Part shown: positions 4,691 through 13,029 of the stretch, piece by piece | Layout: each line of letters opens with the position of its first letter | Numbering within the stretch: position 1 is the stretch's first letter | Source: Treponema sp. | Lineage (GTDB): Bacteria; Spirochaetota; Spirochaetia; Treponematales; Treponemataceae | Length of the DNA: 16,403 nt | Reading direction: 5' to 3' | Assembly: GCA_017622055.1 (NCBI GenBank) | Contig: JAGARY010000443.1 | Coordinates: 1-16,403, forward strand | Translations under genes and position numbers: made by a program | The notes under the pieces: generated by a model | The model's database searches: none | Seen by the model: only the letters and a program-made list of their open reading frames with translations | What the model was told of the DNA's origin: nothing

Positions 4691-7630
4691 ATGAAGAAGA
4701 TTTTATTATCAGTTTTATCATTAGCTTTTTTGCATTTAAATTTATTTGCTCTAAATAATCAAGATTCTTTTTTTAAAGATTACATTTCTAGAAGTTGGAA
4801 TTCTCAAGATGGAATTCCTGGAAACACAATTACAGATATAGTTCAAAGTTCAGATGGATATATCTATTTTGGAACTTATGGTGGGCTTGTTCGGTTTGAT
4901 GGTCTTAATTTTACCGTTATGAATCAAGCCTATAATAATGATTTTTCTTTTAGGTCAACACGTTCTGTAATTCAAGACAAACGGGGAAATCTTTGGGTTG
5001 GTTCAAATGATGAAGGAGTTTTTTGTATAAAAGAAAATGGAGAAGTTCTTTCTTTTTCTACAGAAAATGGATTAACAAATAATTCAGTTCGTTCTATTTG
5101 TGAAGATTTTGAAAATAACATTTGGGTTGGAACTGCTTCTGGAATTAACGTAATTTCTAAAGATTTTAAAATCATCAAACTAAAAGGATTTGATACAATT
5201 CCAGAAAATAATATTTTTATTGTAAATCAAATGTATTGCGACACTGCAGGACGAGTGTGGGTTTTGTCGTTAACAGAAAAAAGCACATATCTTTATTCAG
5301 AAAATAAATTCGAAAAATATTCAAATATTACTTCCATAAAAAATCCAATTATTACAACTATGAATCAAGATGCAACTGGAGCGTTTTGGTTTGGTGTTGC
5401 TCCACATTACGCAGTTAGATTTTTTGGTGATGAAGAAACTTTGTATGATTTGAGTTCAGAAAATCACAAAGGGTCATATTTAAATTGTATTTTCCAAGAT
5501 AAAGAAAAAAATCTTTGGTTTGGAATGGATGGCGGAATTACAATTTTACATGATGGACAATTTTCTTACATAAACAAAAATTCTGGTTTGGCAGATGATG
5601 GAGTTACAAAAATCTATCAAGATTCAGAAAAAAACATTTGGATTGCAACAGATAGAGGCGGACTTCAAAAATTAAGTTATGGAAAGTTTCAAACTACAAA
5701 AATGACCACAACTGTAAATGCAATTGCACAAGATTTACATAGAGGTGTAACTTGGCTTGCTGGAGATAACGGATTATATTGCTACAAAAATGGTCAATTT
5801 GTTGAAAATGAATTAACAGAGCTTTGTAAAAAAGTAAGAATTAGACACGTTTCTGTTACATCAGAAGGGGCTGTTTTAGTTAGTACATACGAAAAACTTG
5901 GTCAATTAAAATATAATTTGGATGGAACTCTTGAAAGTTGGACTCCTGCAAATGGTTTGGCTGGAAGCCGTGTTAGAGTTGCGGAACAATTTTCAAATGG
6001 TGATATTTATGTTGGAACAACTTCGGGGCTTTCAATTATTTCTCCAGATGGAACAATTACAAATATCACAAAAAACGAAGAAATTCAAAATGATTACATA
6101 ATGTGTATTCATGAAGATAAAGATGGTTCTGTTTGGGTTGGAACAGATGGTGGCGGAATTTTTGTTTTAAAAGATAAACAAGTTGTAAAAAAAATTACAA
6201 AAGACGACAACCTTTCTGGAAACGTAATTTTTAAAATCTTAAATCTTAGAGATGATGAACTTTGGATTTGTACAGGAACTGGTTTAAGTATTTATAAAAA
6301 TGATCAGATTTTTTCTTTTTCTTCTGTAAGTGGACTTGGTTATGATAGCGTTTTCCAAGTTATTCCAGATTATACTCAAAAAATTTGGTTTACAACAAAT
6401 CAAGGGATTTTTAATTTAAAACTTTCAGAAATTGACGAAGTAATGGCTGGAACAAAAAATTATGTAAATCCAAAATTCTTTACAAGACAAGACGGAATTG
6501 ACTCTGGTGGTGTAACATCAACTTCGCTTTCTATGAAAGACAATTTAGGTCGCATTTGGTTTACACTTATTGACGGATTTACAATTTTTGACCCAGTTAG
6601 AAATGAATCAAATAATTCTGCACCAAAAATTACAATTCAAGATGTATTGTTAGATTCAGAAAAAACAACTTTTAAAGATAACACTGTAATTTTGGAACCA
6701 GGTGTAAAAAGATTAAGAATTAATTACACAGGAATTAGTTTTATTTCTCCAGAACAAATTACTTTTAAAACAAAATTGGAAGGATTTGAAAAAGATTATT
6801 CAGAATGGACAAATTTACGCATTGCAACTTATACAAACTTGGAACCAGGTACATATAAATTTAATGTGGTGGCTCAAAACGGTGATGAAATTCAAAGTAA
6901 GAATGTTGCTCAATTAAAAATTATCAAAAAACCATATTTCTACCAAAGACCAAGTTTTATAATTTCTGTTTTGGCAATTGTTATTGGCGTAGTTATTTTG
7001 ATTATTAAAATGAGATTTGACAGACTTAAGCGCCAAAAGCAAGAAACAGAAAAAATGTCTATAGAAGTTATTCAAGCTCTTGTTGGAACAATTGATGCAA
7101 AAGATAAATATACAAACGGGCATTCTATTCGTGTAGCACAATATTCAAAGATGATTTCAAAAGCATTGGGCGATTCCGAAGAAGAACAAAAAAGGGTTTA
7201 TTATTCCGCGTTGCTTCACGATATTGGAAAAATTGGAATTCCAGATACAATCATCAATAAACCAGCTACTCTTACAAAAGAAGAATATGATATTGTAAAA
7301 ACTCACCCAGAAATTGGAAGTCAGATTTTGCGTTCTATTACAACAATGAAAGAAATTTCAGTTGGAGCAAGATGGCATCACGAACAATTTGACGGTTCAG
7401 GATATCCAGACAAATTAAAAGGTGAAGATATTCCAAAAATTGCTCGCATAATTGGTGTTGCAGATGCTTATGACGCAATGACATCAAATCGCAGTTATAG
7501 AAAATATTTGCCACAAGATAAAGTGCGAAAAGAATTTGAAGAAAATAAATCTTCACAATTTGATTCAAAAATGGCAGAAATTATGATAAAAATTATTGAT
7601 GAAGATACAGATTATTTGTTGCATGAATAA
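4691..7630 (+). CDS. periplasmic Reg_prop propeller sensor with cytoplasmic HD-GYP domain
   Basis: A 979-residue one-piece signalling protein. Residues 1-20 are a signal peptide. About 30-640 hold many Reg_prop blades of the form D-x-x-G-x-x-W-x-G-T (for example DKRGNLWVGS, EDFENNIWVGT, EDKDGSVWVGT), as in the periplasmic part of hybrid two-component systems. About 665-745 is a Y_Y_Y domain (YTGISFISPEQITFKTKLEG). A membrane helix at about 755-776 and a short charged linker follow. About 788-970 is an HD-GYP phosphodiesterase domain with H843-D844 in HDIGKIGIPD, HHE at 896-898 and GYP at 904-906, so it should be active and hydrolyse cyclic di-GMP. Ligand binding outside would thus change c-di-GMP inside without a kinase. 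In Bacteroidetes relatives the sensor usually controls polysaccharide use; the ligand here is unknown, though xylulokinase follows. Confidence 0.9.
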   Translation: MKKILLSVLSLAFLHLNLFALNNQDSFFKDYISRSWNSQDGIPGNTITDIVQSSDGYIYFGTYGGLVRFDGLNFTVMNQAYNNDFSFRSTRSVIQDKRGNLWVGSNDEGVFCIKENGEVLSFSTENGLTNNSVRSICEDFENNIWVGTASGINVISKDFKIIKLKGFDTIPENNIFIVNQMYCDTAGRVWVLSLTEKSTYLYSENKFEKYSNITSIKNPIITTMNQDATGAFWFGVAPHYAVRFFGDEETLYDLSSENHKGSYLNCIFQDKEKNLWFGMDGGITILHDGQFSYINKNSGLADDGVTKIYQDSEKNIWIATDRGGLQKLSYGKFQTTKMTTTVNAIAQDLHRGVTWLAGDNGLYCYKNGQFVENELTELCKKVRIRHVSVTSEGAVLVSTYEKLGQLKYNLDGTLESWTPANGLAGSRVRVAEQFSNGDIYVGTTSGLSIISPDGTITNITKNEEIQNDYIMCIHEDKDGSVWVGTDGGGIFVLKDKQVVKKITKDDNLSGNVIFKILNLRDDELWICTGTGLSIYKNDQIFSFSSVSGLGYDSVFQVIPDYTQKIWFTTNQGIFNLKLSEIDEVMAGTKNYVNPKFFTRQDGIDSGGVTSTSLSMKDNLGRIWFTLIDGFTIFDPVRNESNNSAPKITIQDVLLDSEKTTFKDNTVILEPGVKRLRINYTGISFISPEQITFKTKLEGFEKDYSEWTNLRIATYTNLEPGTYKFNVVAQNGDEIQSKNVAQLKIIKKPYFYQRPSFIISVLAIVIGVVILIIKMRFDRLKRQKQETEKMSIEVIQALVGTIDAKDKYTNGHSIRVAQYSKMISKALGDSEEEQKRVYYSALLHDIGKIGIPDTIINKPATLTKEEYDIVKTHPEIGSQILRSITTMKEISVGARWHHEQFDGSGYPDKLKGEDIPKIARIIGVADAYDAMTSNRSYRKYLPQDKVRKEFEENKSSQFDSKMAEIMIKIIDEDTDYLLHE

Positions 7631-7656
7631 AATAATAACATAAGTAAAATCTCTGC

Positions 7657-7684
7657 TTGACTATTAAATTGTTAATTGTAAAAT
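7657..7684 (+). promoter_or_regulatory. xylB promoter
   Basis: TTGACT at 7657..7662, a 16-base spacer, TAAAAT at 7679..7684. It leaves a leader of roughly 25 bases with GGAGG at 7709..7713, four bases before the ATG. This is a conventional promoter and ribosome binding site, in contrast to the leaderless starts. Confidence 0.6.
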
Positions 7685-7717
7685 TAATTTACATATTTTT
7701 AAATTCTTGGAGGAATT

Positions 7718-9202
7718 ATGAAAACTGTTGCAGGTATTGACCTTGGAACACAAAGTATGAAAGTAGTAATTTATGACTACGAAAATCATGAAATTATTGA
7801 AAAATCATCTTGTCCAATGGACTTAATTTCAGAAAACGATGGAACTCGTGAACAAAAAACAGAATGGTTTGACAACGGATTAAAAGTTTGTTTTGAAAAA
7901 CTTTCCGCAGAAAATAAAGCAAAAATTGAAGCAATTGGTGTTTCAGGACAACAACACGGATTTGTTCCTCTTGATAAAGACGGAAAATCTTTGTATAACA
8001 TCAAACTTTGGAATGACACTTCTACAGTAGAAGAATGTAATATTATTACAGAAGCTGCCGGTGGAAATGCAAAAGTTGTAGAAGCACTTGGAAACTTAAT
8101 GCTTCCAGGTTTTACAGCTCCAAAAATCCTTTGGCTCAAACGCCACAAACCAGAAGCATGGGCAAACTTAAAATACATTATGCTTCCACACGACTATTTG
8201 AACTATAAATTAACTGGCGATTACGTAATGGAATACGGCGACAGTTCTGGAACAGCGTTATTCGATTCAAAAAATCGTGTTTGGTCAAAAAAGATTTGTG
8301 ATATTATTGATCCAAAACTTATAGATTTACTTCCAAAATTAATTGAACCAACAGCTCCTGCTGGAAAAGTTTCTGCCGAAGCTGCAAAAGCTTATGGAAT
8401 TCCAGAAGGAATCCCTGTTTCTGCCGGTGGTGGAGACAATATGATGGGTGCTATTGGAACTGGTACAGTTGCAGACGGATTCTTAACAATGAGTATGGGA
8501 ACTTCTGGAACATTGTATGGTTATTCAGCAAAACCAATTGCAGACCCAGAAAACGGACTTTCAGGTTTCTGTGCTTCTAGCGATGGATGGCTTCCACTTC
8601 TTTGTACAATGAACTGTACAGTTGCAACTGAATTTGTTCGTGGTTTGTTCAATATGGAAGTAAAAGATTTAGACTCAGTTGCTTCAAAATCTGTGCCAGG
8701 TGCAGACGGAGTTGTAGTTCTTCCATTCTTTAACGGTGAACGTACACCAAACTTGCCTAATGGTCGCGCTAGTATTACAGGATTAACAGCTGCAAACACA
8801 AGCCGTGAAAACATTTGTCGCGCTGCTTTAGAAAGTGCTGTTTTTGCAATGCGCGGTGGATTAGAAGCATTCCGTAAACTTGGTTTTGAACCAAAAGAAA
8901 TTCGCTTAATTGGTGGTGGATCAAAAAGTCCATTGTGGCGCCAAATTGCTGCAGACGTTATGAACCTTCCAATTCGCATTCCAGTTTTGGATGAAGCTGC
9001 TGCTTTAGGTGCTGCTGTACAAGCATTGTGGTGTCTTAAAAATCAAAATGGAAAATGCGACATTGCTGAACTTTGTGCAGAACACATCAAACTTGATGAA
9101 TCTAAAGGTACAACACCAAATCCAGAAAACGTTGCAAAATACAACGAAGCATACAAAGAATACTGCAAATTGGTAGACACAGTTTCTCCTTTGTATAAAT
9201 AA
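7718..9202 (+). CDS. xylB: xylulokinase (FGGY carbohydrate kinase)
   Basis: The 494 residues cover a full FGGY kinase. The N-terminal phosphate-1 motif is GIDLGTQSMKVVIYD. VSGQQHGFVPLD and LWNDTST follow, as in xylulokinases; the Gln replaces the Met of the commoner SGQMHG. The mid-protein GGGDNMMGAIGTG and the C-terminal ATP-site motif IRLIGGGSKSPLWRQIAADV are present. It should phosphorylate D-xylulose to xylulose 5-phosphate for the pentose phosphate pathway, in the cytoplasm. No xylose isomerase or transporter is visible in the window, so substrate rests on family resemblance; other FGGY sugars remain possible. It has a strong Shine-Dalgarno, its own promoter and a long hairpin just downstream, and looks monocistronic. 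Confidence 0.85.
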   Translation: MKTVAGIDLGTQSMKVVIYDYENHEIIEKSSCPMDLISENDGTREQKTEWFDNGLKVCFEKLSAENKAKIEAIGVSGQQHGFVPLDKDGKSLYNIKLWNDTSTVEECNIITEAAGGNAKVVEALGNLMLPGFTAPKILWLKRHKPEAWANLKYIMLPHDYLNYKLTGDYVMEYGDSSGTALFDSKNRVWSKKICDIIDPKLIDLLPKLIEPTAPAGKVSAEAAKAYGIPEGIPVSAGGGDNMMGAIGTGTVADGFLTMSMGTSGTLYGYSAKPIADPENGLSGFCASSDGWLPLLCTMNCTVATEFVRGLFNMEVKDLDSVASKSVPGADGVVVLPFFNGERTPNLPNGRASITGLTAANTSRENICRAALESAVFAMRGGLEAFRKLGFEPKEIRLIGGGSKSPLWRQIAADVMNLPIRIPVLDEAAALGAAVQALWCLKNQNGKCDIAELCAEHIKLDESKGTTPNPENVAKYNEAYKEYCKLVDTVSPLYK

Positions 9203-9212
9203 TTTTCTCATA

Positions 9213-9259
9213 GGGGAAGGTAAAGTAGGCTTCTTTTTGTTTTAGCCTACGCCTTCTCC
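9213..9259 (+). terminator. long hairpin after xylB, possible terminator
   Basis: GGGGAAGG (9213..9220) plus GTAGGCT (9225..9231) pair with AGCCTAC (9244..9250) plus CCTTCTCC (9252..9259): 15 pairs including one G-U, with a small TAAA/G internal loop. It begins 10 bases after the xylB stop. No T run follows on the plus strand, so it may act as an RNA-stabilising or weak terminating structure. Confidence 0.45.
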
Positions 9260-9335
9260 TTGCAAAAAAATCTTCAAAAATCCCTTCTTCTAAAACCAGA
9301 CAAAAAAATCAAAAAAATACCGTTAATTCCAATAA

Positions 9336-9482
9336 GGGCTGCCCAAAAAGTTTAAAATGTCATTGTTTCCTTGTGCCGTTACTGTCATCTTCGTGCTTGA
9401 TACGAAGATCGTACACGGGGAACTTTTGTATCCCTACTAATAGGATATGAAAATGACATAAAAGGTACTTATTAGACAGCTC
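9336..9482. mobile_element. 147-bp inverted-repeat element, MITE-like or an invertible segment
   Basis: The left end starts GGGCTGCCCAAAAAGT. The right end read on the other strand starts GAGCTGTCTAATAAGT, matching at 12 of 16 positions. Both ends then carry ATGTCATT (9357..9364) and its reverse complement AATGACAT (9452..9459) at nearly the same distance from the tip. Inside lies a perfect stem, ATCTTCGT pairing with ACGAAGAT around GCTTGAT, enclosed by CCGT/ACGG. A GGGCTG-type tip is common in IS termini. There is no open reading frame and no clear target-site duplication. The element occupies most of the gap before the invertase gene, so it could instead be that enzyme's switchable segment. 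Confidence 0.5.
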
Positions 9483-9514
9483 CGTCAAAAATTTATTTTT
9501 TATTGGAGTATTTT

Positions 9515-10120
9515 ATGATTTATGGTTACATTCGTGTTAGTACAGACAAACAAACTGTAGAAAATCAAAGGTTTGAAATTAGAAAATATGCTAAGAGAAA
9601 AAAAATTGAAATTGATGGGTGGGTTGAAGAAACAATTAGTGGAACAATTTCTCCAGACAAACGGAATTTGGGAAAACTTTTAAAAGGTGCTCAAAAAGGC
9701 GATATAATCATTTGTTCGGAATTAAGCCGCCTTGGAAGAAATATGTTTATGATTATGTCAATTTTAAACGTATTAATGGAACGAAATATAATGGTTTATA
9801 CAGTAAAAGAAGGATACAAACTTGGGGACGATTTATCTAGCAAAGTTTTGGCATTTGCATTTAGTATTTCCGCCGAAATTGAACGTTCTTTGCTTTCTCA
9901 AAGGACAACAGAAGCATTACGTAGAAAAAAAGCAGAAGGCGTAAAACTTGGCAGACCTCTTGGAAGAAAATCAACAAAATACAAATTATCAGGAAAAGAA
10001 GATGAAATAATAGAAATGTTAGATGCGGGATTTACAAAAACTTATATTTGCAAATTTTATGGAGTTTCTACGGCAACTCTTTATTCATTTATGAAACGCA
10101 CAAAGATATATATTCCATAG
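9515..10120 (+). CDS. serine site-specific DNA invertase (Mpi/Hin type)
   Basis: A 201-residue serine recombinase that breaks and rejoins DNA through a covalent serine link. The catalytic domain (about 1-140) opens YIRVSTDKQ with S9 as nucleophile, and has the ICSELSRLGRNM arginine motif and the FAFSISAEIERSLLSQRTTEALRRKKAEGVKLGRP linker pattern, shown in outline. The C-terminal helix-turn-helix is KTYICKFYGVSTATLYSFMKR. This size and wording match small invertases, closest in style to Mpi of Bacteroides fragilis, rather than large integrases or transposon resolvases. I start it at ATG 9515, six bases after GGAG (9505..9508); an upstream in-frame TTG at 9503 overlaps that ribosome site and is unlikely. 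It is followed by a surface lipoprotein gene, a common setting for phase variation. Confidence 0.88.
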   Translation: MIYGYIRVSTDKQTVENQRFEIRKYAKRKKIEIDGWVEETISGTISPDKRNLGKLLKGAQKGDIIICSELSRLGRNMFMIMSILNVLMERNIMVYTVKEGYKLGDDLSSKVLAFAFSISAEIERSLLSQRTTEALRRKKAEGVKLGRPLGRKSTKYKLSGKEDEIIEMLDAGFTKTYICKFYGVSTATLYSFMKRTKIYIP

Positions 10121-10147
10121 AAGAATTTATAATATAAAATAGAATTT

Positions 10148-10175
10148 TTGCTAGAAAAATAGATAATAGTATATT
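10148..10175 (+). promoter_or_regulatory. candidate promoter of the split lipoprotein gene
   Basis: TTGCTA at 10148..10153, a 16-base spacer and TATATT at 10170..10175 in a very A+T-rich gap of 136 bases after the invertase. Such matches arise easily in this base composition. AGAGG at 10242..10246 lies ten bases before the ATG and selects the start at 10257 over an upstream TTG at 10230. Confidence 0.35.
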
Positions 10176-10256
10176 AAAATATTAACATCAAAAAAAAGGT
10201 GCATTAATAATTTAAAATAAGTTTAAAATTTGAATGATTTAAGAGGCGCTTTCAGT

Positions 10257-11969
10257 ATGAAAAATTTTTTAAGAATTTTTGTATTTTTATTTTGTTTTAG
10301 TTTTTTTGGCTGTTTAGGAATTATTGATGAAAGTTTAATTTCTAGTGTATCTTTTGAAATTACAATTCCAGAATCTATTGAAAAGCAATCTACTTCTGCA
10401 AGAACAGCAACAACAGATAATTTTAAATTAATAGTAGATTTAGAAACTAAAGACTCTGAAGAAGTTAGAACTGAAGAAAAAAACGTTTCCGAAGGAGAAA
10501 CTGTTTCTATTTCTTTTGAAGAAATTCCTGTAAAAAGTGAAATTCGGCTTGTTGGCAAACTTTTTGATTCAGAATCTAATGTTTTGTATTCTGGCGAAAG
10601 TGAATGGGTTGTTATTCAGTCTGGAAAAAATGAAGTAAACCTTGTAATGAAAAAGAAAATACTTGTAGATGCAGCTGAACCTACAGAGGTAATGGATTTA
10701 ACTTCAACTGTATTTGTAAAAGATTCTGATGTAACTTCAACAACACTTCAATGTAGTGGAAGGTCTACAGATGAAGGTGTTATTACTTTTCAATGGCAAG
10801 TTCAAAATGCAAATGGCGAATGGGAAAATCTTGATGCTAGAGGAAATCAGCAATCTCTTAATTTATATATTAGTATTCTAGATGTTTTTGCTACTGATTT
10901 TGAAGTAAATGAAGTAAAAAATTATAGATGTATTGTTACAAATACAAATGACAAAGTAAAAGGTAACAAAACTGCTTCTGTAACAAAAACTGCAACAATT
11001 ACTTATGTTGAAGGTATTCTTTCTTCTATGACAGCAGAATACAAAAAAGGTTGTTATGAAATTTTTGGAACTGCTTTTACTTATGAAAATATAATTGTAA
11101 AAGAAAAATGGATTAGTGGAGAAAACTCTTTTGAATTTACAGTTCCAGCTTCTAATACACGATATGAAGTAAAACAAAATTCTACTACTGCTGGTGAAAG
11201 TGTAATTGGAGCTGTTTCACATACTATTACATATATAGGTGTAAATGCTGAAGCTCCTCTATCTCAAGAATTAACAATACCTGTAAAATATCTTTTGAAA
11301 ACTGCTGACCTACAGTTATCTAGTTTGTTTAATGATTTTTCAATAACTACTACTAGTGAAGATGACAAAACATTAAAAGTGCCTCAATATGGAACTGTGA
11401 AATATGGATTAACACTTCCTGAGTTTGTGGGCGGTAGTTTAACTATTATAAATGATGGCACTACAGTACCTATAAAAGATTTGACAAACTCTGGTGATTA
11501 TTATTCCACTACAATTTACAAAGATGGCACTCTTATTGAAAATAATGCTTCCTGTGAAGTTACTCGTGTGTATAAGTATAAACTTGCTATAAAATCAGAA
11601 AATGAATGGTTTGTTTGCGAAGAAAATAATACAAAAGAATTTGATGTAGAAGTGTACAAGTGGGAAATGAATGTAGAAGTTTCGTTCAAAAATCCTTCAA
11701 ATACTGACGAGACTATTTTTGCAACACAAAATGCCAGTGGCAATTATGTAGTTCCTAATACTGTTCAACAATGTGCTGTATCTGCAAAAACAAATATAGA
11801 CGGAATTTCTCCTATAAGTTTATCTCTTGAAACAGATGGAGAGCCTAATACTTCGGAATATTTCCCTACAAATACAATTATTACTGTAAAATTTGGTGAT
11901 AACATAATTGGTACTGTCACTGTTATAAGTGCAACTGTAGGTTCTGAGGATTTTCCTGTTACAGATTAG
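10257..11969 (+). CDS. large surface lipoprotein, N-terminal part with Ig-like domain (ends at an in-frame TAG)
   Basis: The 570 residues begin with a lipoprotein signal: a short basic start, a Phe-rich helix and FFG-C19, a relaxed lipobox of the spirochaete kind. After an acidic, Ser/Thr-rich stretch, residues about 155-245 look like an immunoglobulin-type fold (C166, W180 and Y-x-C at C225). The rest is beta-rich with no domain I recognise. It is probably anchored in a membrane and exposed. The stop TAG at 11967 is followed in the same frame by another 331 sense codons that continue the same protein style, so this is most likely the front of a single 901-residue-class gene. Start chosen at ATG 10257 because of AGAGG upstream and the signal peptide position. 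It follows the invertase by 136 bases. Function unknown. Confidence 0.75.
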   Translation: MKNFLRIFVFLFCFSFFGCLGIIDESLISSVSFEITIPESIEKQSTSARTATTDNFKLIVDLETKDSEEVRTEEKNVSEGETVSISFEEIPVKSEIRLVGKLFDSESNVLYSGESEWVVIQSGKNEVNLVMKKKILVDAAEPTEVMDLTSTVFVKDSDVTSTTLQCSGRSTDEGVITFQWQVQNANGEWENLDARGNQQSLNLYISILDVFATDFEVNEVKNYRCIVTNTNDKVKGNKTASVTKTATITYVEGILSSMTAEYKKGCYEIFGTAFTYENIIVKEKWISGENSFEFTVPASNTRYEVKQNSTTAGESVIGAVSHTITYIGVNAEAPLSQELTIPVKYLLKTADLQLSSLFNDFSITTTSEDDKTLKVPQYGTVKYGLTLPEFVGGSLTIINDGTTVPIKDLTNSGDYYSTTIYKDGTLIENNASCEVTRVYKYKLAIKSENEWFVCEENNTKEFDVEVYKWEMNVEVSFKNPSNTDETIFATQNASGNYVVPNTVQQCAVSAKTNIDGISPISLSLETDGEPNTSEYFPTNTIITVKFGDNIIGTVTVISATVGSEDFPVTD

Positions 11970-12965
11970 ACTGTTTTGACGTCGCTTGTTGATCCTGATG
12001 AAGTTACAGACGAGCCAATTACAATTTATGTTTCTGGAACAATTACTGCAACAAATCAAACTGCATTTATTAATAGACCTGTAACAATAATTCCAAAAGG
12101 GGAGGTTACTATAATAAGAGAAAATGATAATAATATTTCATATTTGTTTTCTGTACTCAAAAATTTTACTGTACAAGCTGATTCTAGTAATATAGTTATT
12201 CTTGATGGTGGTTCTTCTGAAAATACTAATCCATTAATTTATTGTGTAAGTGACGATGTTGTTGTAAATTTGGCTTGTTGTAAATTGCAAAATGCAAACT
12301 GTGATGTCTCTTCTTACGGATCTGTTTTGTATGCAGGAAATGGTGCTTCAGTAATTATGAATAATTGTATCGTAAGTGATAATATTGGTATAGCCATGGT
12401 ATTATCTAACACTGGTGAAAATAGTTTTGAAAATTGTAATTTTAGTAATAACGAAGCAAAAAATTCAATGATTTTTGCATCATCAATTTTTGTTGATGGA
12501 GAAGGAACGACAAGTCTTACTCTAGAAAACTGTACTTTTGAAACTAATACATTGATAAATCCGAACTCAGATGGTTTTTATTTTTCTGATTTAGGAATTG
12601 AAAATGCAAATACTATTACATTAAAAGGATGTGAATTTACTTCATATCCAACTGAAAATTATTATAATATTTACTCATTTACTTGTTCGACATTAAATAT
12701 TGATGGCTCAACAAAAATTCCAAAGCTATTTTTCTATAATTCATTTTCTTATGCAAAAATGAATATTGTTGTAGGTGACAGTTTTGCTTTAGCAGAAAAT
12801 AATACTCCAATTTCAATTAGAGCTTACTATTGTGATGCTACTGGCTTAGGAATTGATGATTTAGATCTTGATATTTGTGATTCTGATATACCTATAGATA
12901 AATTTATTCTGGAAAACGAAGGGTATAAACTTGGTAGTGATGGAGTAATATCATCATCTAATTAA
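11970..12965 (+). pseudogene. beta-helix C-terminal part of the split lipoprotein
   Basis: This frame continues directly from the TAG at 11967..11969 with no shift: after the stop come T-V-L-T-S-L-V-D-P-D-E-V-T-D and 331 codons in all. The text reads as a right-handed parallel beta-helix with repeated N-C-x-V/F-x-x-N turns (MNNCIVSDN, FENCNFSNNEA, LENCTFETN, LKGCEFTS), preceded by a typical lead-in, EPITIYVSGTITATNQTAFINRPVTI in outline. It has no signal peptide, and the only near start (TTG 11976) has no Shine-Dalgarno, so independent expression is unlikely. A single C-to-T change (CAG to TAG) would account for the stop. TAG is used as a true stop by other genes here, so recoding is not indicated. 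Treponeme genomes carry many such helix lipoproteins. Confidence 0.7.
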
Positions 12966-13029
12966 ATTTGAATTTTAGAAAGTGTGATGACAATCTTCAA
13001 GATTTCTGCACGTGATGCGGGAATCTGTG

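Noticed and set aside
9336..9482. Group II intron or riboswitch in the spacer before the invertase
   Set aside because: The segment is too short, lacks domain V-like or known aptamer features, and the mirrored ends are explained by terminal inverted repeats.
9503..9514. TTG 9503 as the invertase start
   Set aside because: It overlaps the GGAG ribosome site at 9505..9508, and the conserved M-I-Y-G-Y-I-R-V-S start is at ATG 9515.
11967..11969. TAG as a reassigned sense codon in this organism
   Set aside because: TAG is used as the ordinary stop by other intact genes here, including queH (1500..1502), the FMN-binding-like gene and the invertase.
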